Shown here piece by piece: positions 8,164-16,844 of a DNA stretch of 64,000 nucleotides. The stretch is taken from the NCBI RefSeq assembly GCF_900104185.1, contig NZ_FNIZ01000006.1, positions 7,112 to 71,111 on the forward strand, read 5' to 3'. Made by a program: the position numbers and the translations under genes. Every line of letters starts with the position of its first letter. Positions within the stretch are counted from its first letter, which is position 1. The DNA comes from Halobacillus aidingensis (GTDB taxonomy: Bacteria; Bacillota; Bacilli; Bacillales; Halobacillaceae). The notes below the pieces were generated by a model. That model was not told where the DNA came from and did not search any database. It worked only from the letters and a program-made list of their open reading frames with translations.

Positions 8164-8250
8164 TTATCGTTTCGTCCTTGGCTGTTTCTCTTCTTTACGA
8201 TCATGAATTTGTGCATTTTTATTTGAAAGTTTTTTATTTCCTTGAGCCAC
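8164..8250 (-). CDS. Small basic protein (28 aa)
   Basis: Short minus-strand ORF reading VAQGNKKLSNKNAQIHDRKE and on to the basic tail RTKR. It starts with GTG and is preceded by a near-perfect GAAGGGAGGG ribosome binding site 6 bases upstream, the main evidence that it is real. It is rich in Lys, Asn and Gln and has no hydrophobic segment, a composition seen in small spore-associated proteins of Bacillaceae, but I do not recognise a family. Confidence 0.55.
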   Translation of the reverse strand: MAQGNKKLSNKNAQIHDRKEEKQPRTKR

Positions 8251-8510
8251 GATGATCCCTCCCTTCGCTCTTAGTGTTTCGAAAGCTAAACGTTTTATTA
8301 GTGGCGGTTCGGCAAAGGACTGATGAACGGGTTATTTATGACTACGATTGATCATATATATTTCGTTTTTCAAGTTATTCACCTTTCCTAACGTCATATA
8401 TGGTCTCATTTCTTCTATAGACTCGGGACCAATACAATGGTTTGTTTATCAGGTCTTTTGAGAGGGTAAATTATGTACATAACCCAATTCCAATAGAAAG
8501 GATGAACACT

Positions 8511-8678
8511 ATGTCCAAAAGAGCACAGTATCAACCTATAGGAGGAAATGGGGAGGAACCATCAGACGCACAGGAAGTCATTTATCCAAAAGAATTTAAG
8601 CAAGCCGACATTGCTGGTGGGTATCGCCAAAATGAAGTGAAAGAAGCCAAAAGAGAAAATCCTAACTTAAAAAAATAG
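8511..8678 (+). CDS. Small hydrophilic hypothetical protein (55 aa)
   Basis: 55 residues, MSKRAQYQPIGGNGEEPSDA to the Lys-rich end NPNLKK. GAAAGG lies 9 bases before this ATG, so it is preferred to upstream in-frame ATGs at 8442 and 8502. A compact hairpin terminator follows within 10 bases of the stop, making a monocistronic unit. The protein is polar, probably disordered, without signal peptide or motif. Function unknown; a small spore or stress protein is possible. Confidence 0.65.
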   Translation: MSKRAQYQPIGGNGEEPSDAQEVIYPKEFKQADIAGGYRQNEVKEAKRENPNLKK

Positions 8679-8686
8679 CTTATCTT

Positions 8687-8716
8687 AAAGCAGCTTTTCT
8701 CAAGCTGCTTTTTTTA
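8687..8716 (+). terminator. Terminator of the 55-aa gene
   Basis: 10-bp stem AAAGCAGCTT / AAGCTGCTTT with a 5-base loop, then a run of T. Confidence 0.85.
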
Positions 8717-8877
8717 GGTAAGTGCGTTTCTAACACTCGAGTGAGCACCCTCAATTAGGACGCCATCTGGCTAAAAGTGTAATACGCAGGTGTCGAATAT
8801 GATACCATTTTTAACACAAAACACATGGAGTCACAGTGAGGGAAAGATTGGATTTAACAGAGCGCCACCAATAAGCG

Positions 8878-9025
8878 TTCTGTCTGTATTTCAAACCGCT
8901 GATTCAACTCTCAGCAGTGCTTTCGCTGTTGCCGGTGCCTGTTTCTTTTTGTCACCGTCACTTTCCCTGATCTATATAATCCAAGAAACTTGAAACCCCC
9001 ATACGATTTTCATCGACAAATCCAA
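8878..9025 (-). pseudogene. Relic of a pRiA4b ORF-3-like gene (N-terminal fragment)
   Basis: Read on the minus strand, this stretch translates to pieces matching the N-terminus of the intact protein at 22375-23583: SMKIVW..FQ, then after a frame change VTVTKRNRHRQQRKHC, an in-frame stop, and ELNQRFEIQTE. The intact copy has PMEIVRDFQ, VTLTKRNRHLQRKHCWELNQ and RFEVQTE. Similarity stops sharply on both sides, so only about 150 bases of the ancestral gene remain. The remaining bases between 8717 and 9108 show no gene. Confidence 0.8.
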
Positions 9026-9108
9026 ACGATAAATCATATTAGGTTCAAAAATATAAAAGGGAACCACCCATAAGCCAGCGACCTTTTTTAATGGCGTTCA
9101 ACAACGAA

Positions 9109-9143
9109 AGCCCCCACTTCTTATCACTCAAGAAGTGGGGGCT
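9109..9143 (-). terminator. Terminator for the NlpC/P60-SLH gene
   Basis: Perfect 14-bp stem AGCCCCCACTTCTT / AAGAAGTGGGGGCT, about 135 bases downstream of the minus-strand stop at 9278. On the minus strand it is followed only by TTTCGTTGTT, so termination efficiency is uncertain. Confidence 0.6.
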
Positions 9144-9277
9144 ATACAGGTATGTTTCATATTACAATAATGATTTTAGGATTTAAGCCCCTTCATTACC
9201 AATACCTTATTCGGCACCCAGACTTAAAAAGAGGTTTAATCATCAACCATTTGAGTTATAGACCTTTGTGAAATGCT

Positions 9278-10249
9278 TTAATTTAATGCACGATACAAGA
9301 AAGCACTGAATTCAGCTCTAGTTGCTTCTTGATTAGGGCGGAATGTGTTGTCATTATATCCTGAAGTGATAGAATTCGACGCTAATGCATACACATCATC
9401 ATAGGCCCAATGAGAAGAGTTCATATCCTTAAAACGATAAGAACTGCTTTTATTGCTAAATTCGAAAGCTCTATTAATGATTGCTGCTATTTCAGATCTG
9501 GTAATCGCCTCATCTGGTTTGAATGTACCGTTCCCATAACCAGTGACCAGACCAGCATTCACTGCCGCATTGATGTAACCATATGCCCAGTGCGCAGAAG
9601 AAACATCCTTGAATTGGGCGGAAGAAGAGGGATTAAGATTTAATGACTTGCCCACCATCATAGCTACTTGTGCTCTGGTGACATTATCTGTAGGTCCAAA
9701 ACTTCCATCAGAATAACCATTGATGATTCCTTCGTTATTTAATTGTTTAATTTCATCATAAGCCCAGTAACCACTGGATACATCATTGAAAAAACTGTTA
9801 TGTAAAAACCTTTTGGCACCCGTGTACTTATCTCCCCAATAACCAGAGAAGACTGGATCAATGGCAATTCCTCTACTTTTAGTAGCCGAAATCATATTCC
9901 CGTCTCCGATATAAAACCCTACATGGGAAATTCCTTGTTTATGTGTACCCGAGAAGAAAACCAAGTCACCTTTTTGTAAATTTGATTTCGCAACATAGGT
10001 CCCCTGTTTATATTGATCATAGGAACCCCTTGAAAGATCGACTCCTACTTTGTCCATTATGTAGTATGTAAATCCGGAACAATCAAACCCAGCGGGAGTT
10101 TCTCCACTCCACTGATATGGCGTTCCAAGATGGTCTTTTGCAAGTTTGATTACTTCATCGCCTGAGAAGGATGCTGCCTGAGTATGTGGTACAAATAAGA
10201 CCATGGCCATAAGACTTGTTAACACGACACTGAAAAATTTCTTCCCCAA
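9278..10249 (-). CDS. SLH-anchored NlpC/P60 peptidoglycan hydrolase
   Basis: 323 residues: signal peptide (1-25, ending TQA), NlpC/P60 domain (about 28-150) and three SLH repeats (about 156-200, 215-260, 275-320). The papain-like catalytic Cys is Cys57 in FDCSGF, with the His in ISHVGFYIGDG. Such enzymes cut the D-Glu-diaminopimelate bond of stem peptides outside the cell; SLH repeats tether it to a secondary wall polymer. The start is a TTG at 10249 with GGGAGG upstream. A WalR-like box lies at 10329-10345. It is paralogous to 54695-55693, with the same architecture. Confidence 0.92.
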   Translation of the reverse strand: MGKKFFSVVLTSLMAMVLFVPHTQAASFSGDEVIKLAKDHLGTPYQWSGETPAGFDCSGFTYYIMDKVGVDLSRGSYDQYKQGTYVAKSNLQKGDLVFFSGTHKQGISHVGFYIGDGNMISATKSRGIAIDPVFSGYWGDKYTGAKRFLHNSFFNDVSSGYWAYDEIKQLNNEGIINGYSDGSFGPTDNVTRAQVAMMVGKSLNLNPSSSAQFKDVSSAHWAYGYINAAVNAGLVTGYGNGTFKPDEAITRSEIAAIINRAFEFSNKSSSYRFKDMNSSHWAYDDVYALASNSITSGYNDNTFRPNQEATRAEFSAFLYRALN

Positions 10250-10589
10250 AAGATTGTACCTCCCGATTATGTATGAATGGATTGTTTATTCTCCTCTACC
10301 ATCGTAGCACACTATATTTCGACATTATTTTACAATTATGTAACAAAGCCTCTATCTTTCTCCTTATTACCATTGAAGCTATACCTGCTCTCAGTAGTTA
10401 TAAGGGAAGAAAATTATACCATCAGATTTGAACAGGTAAGGTTACAATTAGTAACATTTACACTTATCTTTAAAACACGTGTTTCCGAAATAGCCTACTT
10501 AATCGAACATCCCATTTCAGTTCTGTTTTCGATGTCCGATAGAACCAACAAAAGTGCTTGTATGAACATATAGGCATGTAAAGTGTGAA
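10250..10589. other. Intergenic region upstream of the NlpC/P60-SLH gene
   Basis: Besides the WalR-like box described separately, I see no supported gene. An open frame runs 10277-10573 on the plus strand but lacks a ribosome binding site and has unlikely composition. Confidence 0.5.
10329..10345 (-). promoter_or_regulatory. WalR-like box upstream of NlpC/P60-SLH gene
   Basis: On the minus strand TGTTAC-ATAAT-TGTAAA fits the WalR (YycF) consensus TGTWAH-N5-TGTWAH exactly. WalRK controls peptidoglycan hydrolases in Bacillus. The same arrangement with similar flanks occurs before the paralogous gene at 54695, which strengthens the call. Confidence 0.65.
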
Positions 10590-10629
10590 AAAGCGTAGGA
10601 TCAACGATGAACTGTTGATCCTACGCTTT
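10590..10629 (-). terminator. Terminator of the DUF3221-like lipoprotein gene
   Basis: 16-bp perfect stem AAAGCGTAGGATCAAC / GTTGATCCTACGCTTT, followed by a T tract on the minus strand, 45 bases after the stop at 10674. It resembles the GCGTAGTATCA hairpin family with one stem position changed on both arms. Confidence 0.8.
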
Positions 10630-10673
10630 CTCAGCCTCTCTTGTACTTGGGACAGCCTCCAAAAAATACAGTC

Positions 10674-11204
10674 TCAGTCTTTTACAACGATTCGCTCTTT
10701 TTCTTCCTCCGTCGAAAACGTATTTTTTAGTGTTATTTGCCATTGGTCCTCTTCACCCTCATAAGTAGAAGACTCCACAACAACGACACCTTGCCCGAGT
10801 GTGTGTTGTTCTATTGCTTTTTTTAAAGCTTCAGAAGGGTAAAGATCCGCACTATCGGGCTTATTCTCCGGAACGACTTTTATCTTATCCCCAATGGCTT
10901 GACCTGGATAGGATTCCGCAACTCCCCCGTCAAACCAAACTTCTACCACATCACCAACTTCAGCATCTGTGTTCATCCTTACTCGAACAGCTTCGTGGTA
11001 ATCTTCTTCTTTTTTAGTATGCGAGAAGTCTTTGCCTTCCGGATTTACCACCAGGATTTCGTCCCTATCTTTTTCCATGATATAACCGTAAATATCAGGA
11101 GAGTCGCCTGGCAACAATGTGTTAGGTTCATCGTCTGAACCGACGGTACCATAACCACAAGCAGTTAAGAGGAGAGCAACTGAAATCATGATTAACGTTC
11201 TCAA
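10674..11204 (-). CDS. Lipoprotein, DUF3221-like
   Basis: 176 residues. The N-terminus carries a type II signal peptide with lipobox LLTAC (Cys at about residue 16), so it should be lipidated and held on the outer face of the membrane. The mature part has a short beta-rich segment, DIYGYIMEKDRDEILVV, followed by a charged linker, 'VRVRMNTDAEVGDVVEVWFDGGVAESYPGQA' style beta strands and a C-terminal tail. This resembles the DUF3221 (YobA-like) family of Bacillus lipoproteins of unknown function. The start is a TTG with GGAAGG upstream. The tiny lipoprotein ORF at 11258-11320 lies just upstream in the same direction. Confidence 0.75.
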   Translation of the reverse strand: MRTLIMISVALLLTACGYGTVGSDDEPNTLLPGDSPDIYGYIMEKDRDEILVVNPEGKDFSHTKKEEDYHEAVRVRMNTDAEVGDVVEVWFDGGVAESYPGQAIGDKIKVVPENKPDSADLYPSEALKKAIEQHTLGQGVVVVESSTYEGEEDQWQITLKNTFSTEEEKERIVVKD

Positions 11205-11257
11205 AGAGTCACACCTTCCATATAATGACCAGCAATATTAATGAAACAGTTTCGTGA

Positions 11258-11320
11258 TTACCCAACCACAGAGCAACCTACCATCACCATAAAAAGCAGT
11301 ATCCCTATAAATGGTTTCAT
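11258..11320 (-). CDS. Tiny lipoprotein-like peptide (20 aa)
   Basis: ORF of 20 residues, MKPFIGILLFMVMVGCSVVG, preceded by GGAGG 6 bases before the ATG. It is essentially a lipoprotein signal peptide with lipobox MVGC and four residues after the Cys. It may be a very short entericidin-like lipoprotein, a leader peptide for the following lipoprotein, or the truncated head of a lost gene. Only the ribosome binding site and lipobox support it. Confidence 0.4.
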   Translation of the reverse strand: MKPFIGILLFMVMVGCSVVG

Positions 11321-12000
11321 AACCAACCTCCACCTTCGTTCTTAATGTTATTAGCCACTATACCTTTCGTTTCTTAATTTAGATCCACTATGTACGAGGA
11401 CCAATGCTCACGATTAAAAATCCTTATGTTCCTTATTACGTACTCCTCAAAAAATTTGTACATTCCCACTGTTCAAGTTCATAACCTTTTCAAAAATATT
11501 CAATTCTATCTTACTTAAGCTCTATGCTTTATTTGCTCTCACTGTTTAATTAGTCCAAGGTATAAATGATTTCAAAAAGCTGTTCATAGGGGCGATCAAG
11601 TTAACCTCTCCATCCCCCCTTCCAACTTTCTGCCATATATCAGATAAACCTACAATTTAATCCCTTACACTCCAATAAGTCGATTACAGGATGGAAAAAG
11701 TTTCAATGATAGGGGGAAATTAAGCATATAAATTCTATATAAAAACAACGTAAAATCACCTCTAAATGTTGTGGATACCGAAGATGTCAACTTCTGGAAC
11801 GAAGGATTGTAAAAGTGCGATGATTGTGCTAATCTGATGCGTAGCTCTTCTTGTCATTTTTTAGTACTTTTACCTTTACATATCAAACTATTGTTGTCGC
11901 TGTTCCTTAAATAATTAATAGTATCTATGAATATATCAATGAAAGCACTCGTTGTATCCCAGTCCTCTATTTGGGAGTCAGAGCCCTTTCAAAAATAATA
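11321..12000. other. Intergenic region without recognised feature
   Basis: About 680 AT-rich bases between a leftward lipoprotein unit and a rightward SLH gene. No ORF with a credible ribosome binding site and no strong inverted repeat was found; it presumably holds both promoters. Confidence 0.5.
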
Positions 12001-12015
12001 TAAAGGATGAATATT

Positions 12016-13068
12016 TTGAAAAAATTAATGTTTATGACGTCTGTTGTTATGGTTTTCTTTTTGATACCTAATCTCCAAGCTCATGCTTATCCATTTGAAC
12101 CAGTCGATATCAAGGGGCATTGGGCGTATGAAGAACTCGATCAGTTTGCAAAAGCATCTCTTGTGCAGGGGTATGAATTGTCGGATGGGAGAAGAGAGTT
12201 TCGACCATACCAGTCCATAACGCGCGCAGAATTCGTGGCTATCTTGAATCGTGCTTTAGACCTGGAGAAAGTAGAGGGTGGCACGGATTTTAAAGATATT
12301 AAAGGAAAGTGGTATGAAGAAAGCGTCCGTATTGCTTCTTCCCATGGACTCGTTTATGGAATGGGTGAAAATAAGTTCGAACCAAACCGTCCTATTACAC
12401 GAGCAGAAATTGCTTCCATCGTTATTCGAGCAATGGAAGACAGTATTGACTTTTCTAAAGGAACTGTCAAAACGTTTGAAGACGTATCTCAGCACTGGGC
12501 ATTAGATGCGATTAATCACGCGAGTAAAGTCGGCATCATTCACGGGGTATCCACGACAGAATTCAAACCAAACCGAAACGCTAATCGTGCGGAATCCATT
12601 GTGATGATCAAGCGTGCGTTAGACAAAGAACAAAGTGATGCTCCTACGGAAGAATATCTGGTAAACCTCATTCACCAATTATCCGAAGAATGGACTTCTG
12701 CTCTTGAAACGAAGGATTATGAAAAATTAAGAGCGACACAAGATCGAACTACTGGATATTATGAAGCGATGCAATCGATCAGTCATTCCTATGACATCAA
12801 AGGAATGGAAGATGGAACTTCGGTGGATTATGAAGTAACTACACCGAAACAAGGACATGCCGTTCATATTGCCAATCGATTTGCTGATGTGAAGATTACT
12901 CAGGGGGAAGTGGAAAGAACGGTGACTTTCCCTTATGAACGAAATGGAAGTAATGTATGGACTTCCTCCATCTCTGAGGTGGGAACTTACCGTTTCTATA
13001 AGGAAGATGGAACATGGAAGATTTACGACATTCAGTCTCAAGGGGAAGAAGGATTGCTGCTTTATTAA
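12016..13068 (+). CDS. SLH-domain surface protein with C-terminal NTF2-like region
   Basis: About 350 residues: signal peptide (hydrophobic FMTSVVMVFFLIPNLQ, cut after AHA), three SLH repeats (about 30-78, 90-135, 155-200; motifs ITRAEFVAILNRAL and ITRAEIASIVIRAM) and a C-terminal region of about 140 residues (from EEYLVNLIHQLSEEW). The last part resembles NTF2-like or lumazine-binding folds often found in secreted Bacillus proteins, ending in YRFYKEDGTWKIYDI. It should be anchored to the wall. AAGG directly abuts the ATG at 12007, so a TTG at 12016, 8 bases after AAAGGA, is the more plausible start. A shared bidirectional terminator follows. Confidence 0.85.
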   Translation: MKKLMFMTSVVMVFFLIPNLQAHAYPFEPVDIKGHWAYEELDQFAKASLVQGYELSDGRREFRPYQSITRAEFVAILNRALDLEKVEGGTDFKDIKGKWYEESVRIASSHGLVYGMGENKFEPNRPITRAEIASIVIRAMEDSIDFSKGTVKTFEDVSQHWALDAINHASKVGIIHGVSTTEFKPNRNANRAESIVMIKRALDKEQSDAPTEEYLVNLIHQLSEEWTSALETKDYEKLRATQDRTTGYYEAMQSISHSYDIKGMEDGTSVDYEVTTPKQGHAVHIANRFADVKITQGEVERTVTFPYERNGSNVWTSSISEVGTYRFYKEDGTWKIYDIQSQGEEGLLLY

Positions 13069-13077
13069 ACATTATCC

Positions 13078-13116
13078 AAAACCGCTCCAAAGCTACGATG
13101 CTTTGGAGCGGTTTTT
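13078..13116 (+). terminator. Bidirectional terminator between convergent genes
   Basis: 16-bp stem AAAACCGCTCCAAAGC / GCTTTGGAGCGGTTTT with T and A tracts on both sides, serving the SLH gene and possibly the convergent gene at 13152. A near copy lies at 14249-14287. Confidence 0.9.
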
Positions 13117-13151
13117 ATCTGGAAAGCAGATGTATTATAAAGAGTTGATTG

Positions 13152-13676
13152 TTAGAAGTTTCGTTTGATATATTCACTTTCTTCTTCTTCGCTCATAAGC
13201 CCCGTTGCCCTACCGATCGTTCCGTTTTGCCATTCCCAAATGGTATTGTGAACAGTCACGGCGTTGGAGAAGTCACCTTTGTCCCATGCTTCCAACGACT
13301 TCTTATAAAAATCAAAATGTTCGTAATGGTCTTCGGTTCCTTCCACTGATTTCAATATTCCAAGCATACGATCAATTTGCTCTGCCGTCATTTGTTGACT
13401 TCCGCGCTTTTTGTTAGCTCGAACCTTTTGGTGCGTCATTTCGTGTAGTTCCTGCCTGAAAGAACCTTCAGAAGGAATACCGTCTTTTTCAACTGCTTTT
13501 ATTTCTTTCTGATCCGTTGGTTCGTTAACTTCCTTCATAATCTGTTCTTGTTCTTTCGTCATGGAATTACCTTCTGATTGAAACCCAGAAAAAACAACCC
13601 AAACAATTGCACCAATTACAATAAGAGATACTGCTCCTAACGAATACAATGACCACTTCAGAATTTTTTCCCCCAT
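13152..13676 (-). CDS. Membrane-anchored protein, DUF6241-like
   Basis: 174 residues from the ATG at 13676, chosen because AAAGGAGAC lies about 10 bases before it; an in-frame upstream start at 13724 has none. One N-terminal transmembrane helix (about 11-33) is followed by an acidic extracytoplasmic linker and a helical domain with LHEMTHQKVRA, MTAEQIDRMLGIL, DFSNAVTVHNTIWEWQNGTIG and LMSEEEESEYI. This pattern matches what I recall of the DUF6241 family in Bacillaceae, of unknown function. It converges on the SLH gene at 12016. Confidence 0.7.
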   Translation of the reverse strand: MGEKILKWSLYSLGAVSLIVIGAIVWVVFSGFQSEGNSMTKEQEQIMKEVNEPTDQKEIKAVEKDGIPSEGSFRQELHEMTHQKVRANKKRGSQQMTAEQIDRMLGILKSVEGTEDHYEHFDFYKKSLEAWDKGDFSNAVTVHNTIWEWQNGTIGRATGLMSEEEESEYIKRNF

Positions 13677-14140
13677 ATAGTTCCCCGTCTCCTTTGATTG
13701 TTTATTTCCAGTGTAAAAACGCAAATAAGTCGTTTGACAATGCGTCTTTGTTGGTTTTGAAATTTTATAGGTATGCGTGTCTTATGATCGTTCATCATTC
13801 AATCAGCACTTGCAACTAACTTCTTCGTTTCCTTCCTTTTCTATGAAGTTTTTTTAACTACGAATTCTTTACAGTCACTTGAACGAAGCAGCCCTTTCTT
13901 CAAGCGTTTCTTCTTTCCACTCTTATTTGTTGAGATAAAATCATTACAAAATCACAGCTTATTTCCCCAACCTTATGTAGTGTATTGCTCCAATGTACCC
14001 CATTAAATAATTAAAAGAGCCTTCCCCGCTAACAATTAGACGATCCTATTAGAAGAAAAGACGGGGATCGAATAAAAAATAATTGAATAAGAGTCTAACA
14101 GATACCGTTATCGATCCAAATTCAATATGTATATATGCTT

Positions 14141-14225
14141 CCCGGTGCGTTAGAGTGTTAAAGGATGGCGTAGTATTAAATGTTTATAGGTGATACTACG
14201 CTCTTTTTTATAGCTTGTATATGTG
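14141..14225 (-). repeat. Hairpin repeat unit, inverted copy
   Basis: Minus-orientation relative of the tandem units at 23706-23957: GTGCGTTAGAGTGTTAAAGG then a GCGTAGTATTA / TGATACTACGC hairpin and an AT-rich tail with ATATGTGT. The hairpin (14168-14201) is followed by TCTTTTTTATA on the plus strand and could act as a plus-strand terminator, although no plus-strand gene precedes it. The rest of 13677-14140 shows no gene. Confidence 0.6.
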
Positions 14226-14248
14226 TAACTGTGCAGGCACCGACCTTC

Positions 14249-14287
14249 AAAACCGCTCCAAAGCTAAGAAGCTTTGCAGCGGTTTTT
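14249..14287 (+). terminator. Orphan duplicate of the 13078 terminator
   Basis: AAAACCGCTCCAAAGC / GCTTTGCAGCGGTTTTT is almost identical to the hairpin at 13078-13116 (one mismatch in the stem) but follows no gene, suggesting a relic of a duplicated 3' end. Confidence 0.6.
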
Positions 14288-14341
14288 CATTTGTATGCGC
14301 AGGGCCAGTTCCACTTAACTCAAATGAGAAATAACAACATA

Positions 14342-14388
14342 AAAAGAAGAACCCTACAAACCAATTTGGTTCGTAGGGTTCTTCTTTG
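14342..14388 (-). terminator. Terminator of the SLH gene at 14437
   Basis: About 14-bp stem AAGAAGAACCCTAC / GTAGGGTTCTTCTT with a T tract on the minus strand, about 50 bases past the stop codon. Confidence 0.85.
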
Positions 14389-14436
14389 TTTAATAGACTG
14401 AGTTTTGTCCCAACCTCTTTCATTTTTATTCATTAC

Positions 14437-15657
14437 TTAGATGTCAGTCCCGCCGGTTGATGCATCCACTTCAAATTCAGCACCATCTTCGTTGTTCTTG
14501 AACACATGGATTTCGGTAGTATAAGAATCTCCATCATAATCCTGTGTTTCTTTCTCATACGTGTGCAGGTAAGTGACATCAGTTACTTTAAACTGATCAT
14601 AAATTCTCTGCTCGGCCTGTTCTACGGTCAGATTGAGGTGGCGATCGGCATCAAAGACTTCACTAACAATCGCATCCAGCTTCCATTTGCCATTTTCTTT
14701 GATGAGATTAATGGTTTTAAATGCCCCCGTGTATGTGAAAGCTTGCAGCTGTGCCGTTTCAACAATGACCTTCTCACTGTTATTCTCCATCACATTCATA
14801 TGAATGTCCCAGGCGAAGTTATTGTCATAGTATAAGGTATCACAGCTTAAGCATGCTTCATAATAGGTTTCTTCGACTTCTTCGTTGAAGTCACTCGTTA
14901 CGTACTCAGCCATTTCGTCTTCAATTCTTTGATAATCACGGTCTTCGCTATCTGCACCGTATTCCTTTAAATCATCGTATAAAATTGTGAAAACTTCCTC
15001 CTGCAAAGTTTCTGTTTTTTGAGCGATTTCATTCTCACTCAAATGGTCAGATCGGAAGGAAGGCTCAATGGTTGCAGCCAGCACTCTGGCGAATTCCGCA
15101 CGCGTAATATCTTCTAAAGGAGCGAACGTGCCATCAGGCTTCCCATGGATGATCTGCTGAGAGGTCAGATCAAGGATGCTCTCGGTTGCCCATGGAACAT
15201 CTTCAGCATCAGGAAAACCATCGACTTCTCCATTTCTTTTGATGTTGTAGGCACGATCAACCATAGCCACTGCTTCTGAACGGGTGATTGGATCTTCTGG
15301 TCTCATATTTCCGTCGTAACCTTTGATGATACCTTCTTCATAGGCGACCCCTACTTCATCAGAATAATAAGCATCTTTGGATACATCATCGAATGGTATG
15401 CCCCCTTCATGGGACTGATTTGGGTAAAGATCACGTATAAGCATGACTGCTACCTCTGCGCGTGTCACATTTTCCATCGGACCGAACGTTCCATCCGGAA
15501 ACCCGTAAACAATTCCCTCTTCATTCAAGTATAGTATTTCATCCTTTGCCCAGCTTACTTTATCCAAATCCGGGAAAGAATCAGCAGCACTTACACTTGT
15601 AATGAAAAATGAAAACATAAACGAAAGTGACAATACCAAAGTCAACAGTTTCTTCAT
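14437..15657 (-). CDS. SLH-domain surface protein
   Basis: 406 residues: signal peptide (1-24, ending VSA), three SLH repeats (about 28-75, 88-135, 148-195; NVTRAEVAVMLIRDL, ITRSEAVAMVDRAY and ITRAEFARVLAA), then about 200 residues of unknown fold. The C-terminal region is acidic and holds a paired-cysteine motif, CLSCD (about residue 265). It ends in a beta-rich segment 'INLIKENGKWKLDAIVSEVF' reminiscent of NTF2-like domains, as in the SLH protein at 12016. It is probably wall-anchored. The start is supported by an AAGGGGGAAT sequence about 10 bases upstream, and a strong terminator follows. Confidence 0.85.
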   Translation of the reverse strand: MKKLLTLVLSLSFMFSFFITSVSAADSFPDLDKVSWAKDEILYLNEEGIVYGFPDGTFGPMENVTRAEVAVMLIRDLYPNQSHEGGIPFDDVSKDAYYSDEVGVAYEEGIIKGYDGNMRPEDPITRSEAVAMVDRAYNIKRNGEVDGFPDAEDVPWATESILDLTSQQIIHGKPDGTFAPLEDITRAEFARVLAATIEPSFRSDHLSENEIAQKTETLQEEVFTILYDDLKEYGADSEDRDYQRIEDEMAEYVTSDFNEEVEETYYEACLSCDTLYYDNNFAWDIHMNVMENNSEKVIVETAQLQAFTYTGAFKTINLIKENGKWKLDAIVSEVFDADRHLNLTVEQAEQRIYDQFKVTDVTYLHTYEKETQDYDGDSYTTEIHVFKNNEDGAEFEVDASTGGTDI

Positions 15658-16844
15658 ACGTACACATTCCCCCTTAAATTTTTTCCATTTTAATTGTACT
15701 ACAAATTAAGGAAGCAATGATAAAATATTCATATTTTCCTAGTGTTTAAAAGCAAACTCAGAAAAATGACCTAGTTTATTAAGCATGGGAAGAGCGCCAG
15801 AAATGAGCGAGAGTTATGGATTTATCGAATCAACAAGAGACCAACGTTTGAAATGTTTCCGCTAAGGTCATCGAAGAGAATCACTATTAAGCACAGTGAC
15901 GGTTTCATCATTGTGAAGGGCTGGACTTCCTTAATAATAGCTGAGTAAATCCGTGTCACCGGCTTATAGGGTTTTAGTTACCTGTACCCTGAAAAGAATA
16001 TTTTAAAAATCTCTTTCCCAAAAATCGCGTAAGAACCAGTATAGCTTAGCAGTGACAACCGACAGTTTCCCTTACAAAAAACAGAAGTCCCTATGTATTA
16101 AAAGGTGATCATAGAATATTGACTGTACTAAGCCATCACGATATCATCAGTCATCTCTTCACACCAATTGTTATTGTTTTATTTGTGCAAAACGACGACA
16201 ACGTCTCGATGTTGTTCTCGTAAAAATGATGGGGATTCTCCTCCTGCTTTTCTACTACTACTTCTTTTTTTCTTTCGTTTCGTTTTGTTTAATTAATGTG
16301 TTCGACTTGCCGCTATCACTGCCGTTCCACTTGCCGCCACTGTTCTCCTCCACATTGTCGTTCTCGTTGTCCATTTTTTCATAATAAAGGGAGCATTCGA
16401 TAGATGGGCTTCTTGTTACCAGATCCCGGTCATTGAAGCAGTAAACTCTTCTTTCCAACGGGATTTGTTATTTACATGCATGAGGCTGTACCAAAGGTTG
16501 ATGGCAGTGGAAGTCAGAGGGTTAAATTCTTGGTGATTGTAGAAGGAGCTGATGGCTAAAAAAAGTGCATTCGATTCTCCTATTCTCTTATGGAAAGATG
16601 AGGGATTTGTGCATAGAAAAACACTTCATCATTTCTATAATCGAAGAAAGTGTAGGTCATGTGTCTATGAAATGGGGATTTTTTGACTAAATTTTTGATT
16701 ATACTATACTTCTCATGAAGTGCAATAATGTATTTACATATATAGGAAGAGCAAGAACCTTCCCAGCGCTTTTGTAAAGAGCGTGGATAGTTCTCCTGTA
16801 TTTAAATAAACATTACTAAATGTCCGTGTCTGATTTCCAGTGCA
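15658..16844. other. Long intergenic region, nothing convincing
   Basis: Nearly 1.2 kb without a supportable gene. The longest frame (16258-16458, minus) begins with TTG, has no ribosome binding site and gives a low-complexity Asn/Lys/Glu tail. No strong hairpin or repeat of the families seen elsewhere was noticed. It may be decayed sequence next to the broken comM gene. Confidence 0.5.

Noticed and set aside
10277-10573. Plus-strand ORF of 98 codons
   Set aside because: No ribosome binding site, unlikely composition, overlaps the promoter and WalR-like box of the divergent gene.
16258-16458. Minus-strand ORF of 66 codons in the long intergenic region
   Set aside because: TTG start, no ribosome binding site and a low-complexity Asn/Lys/Glu tail; probably chance.
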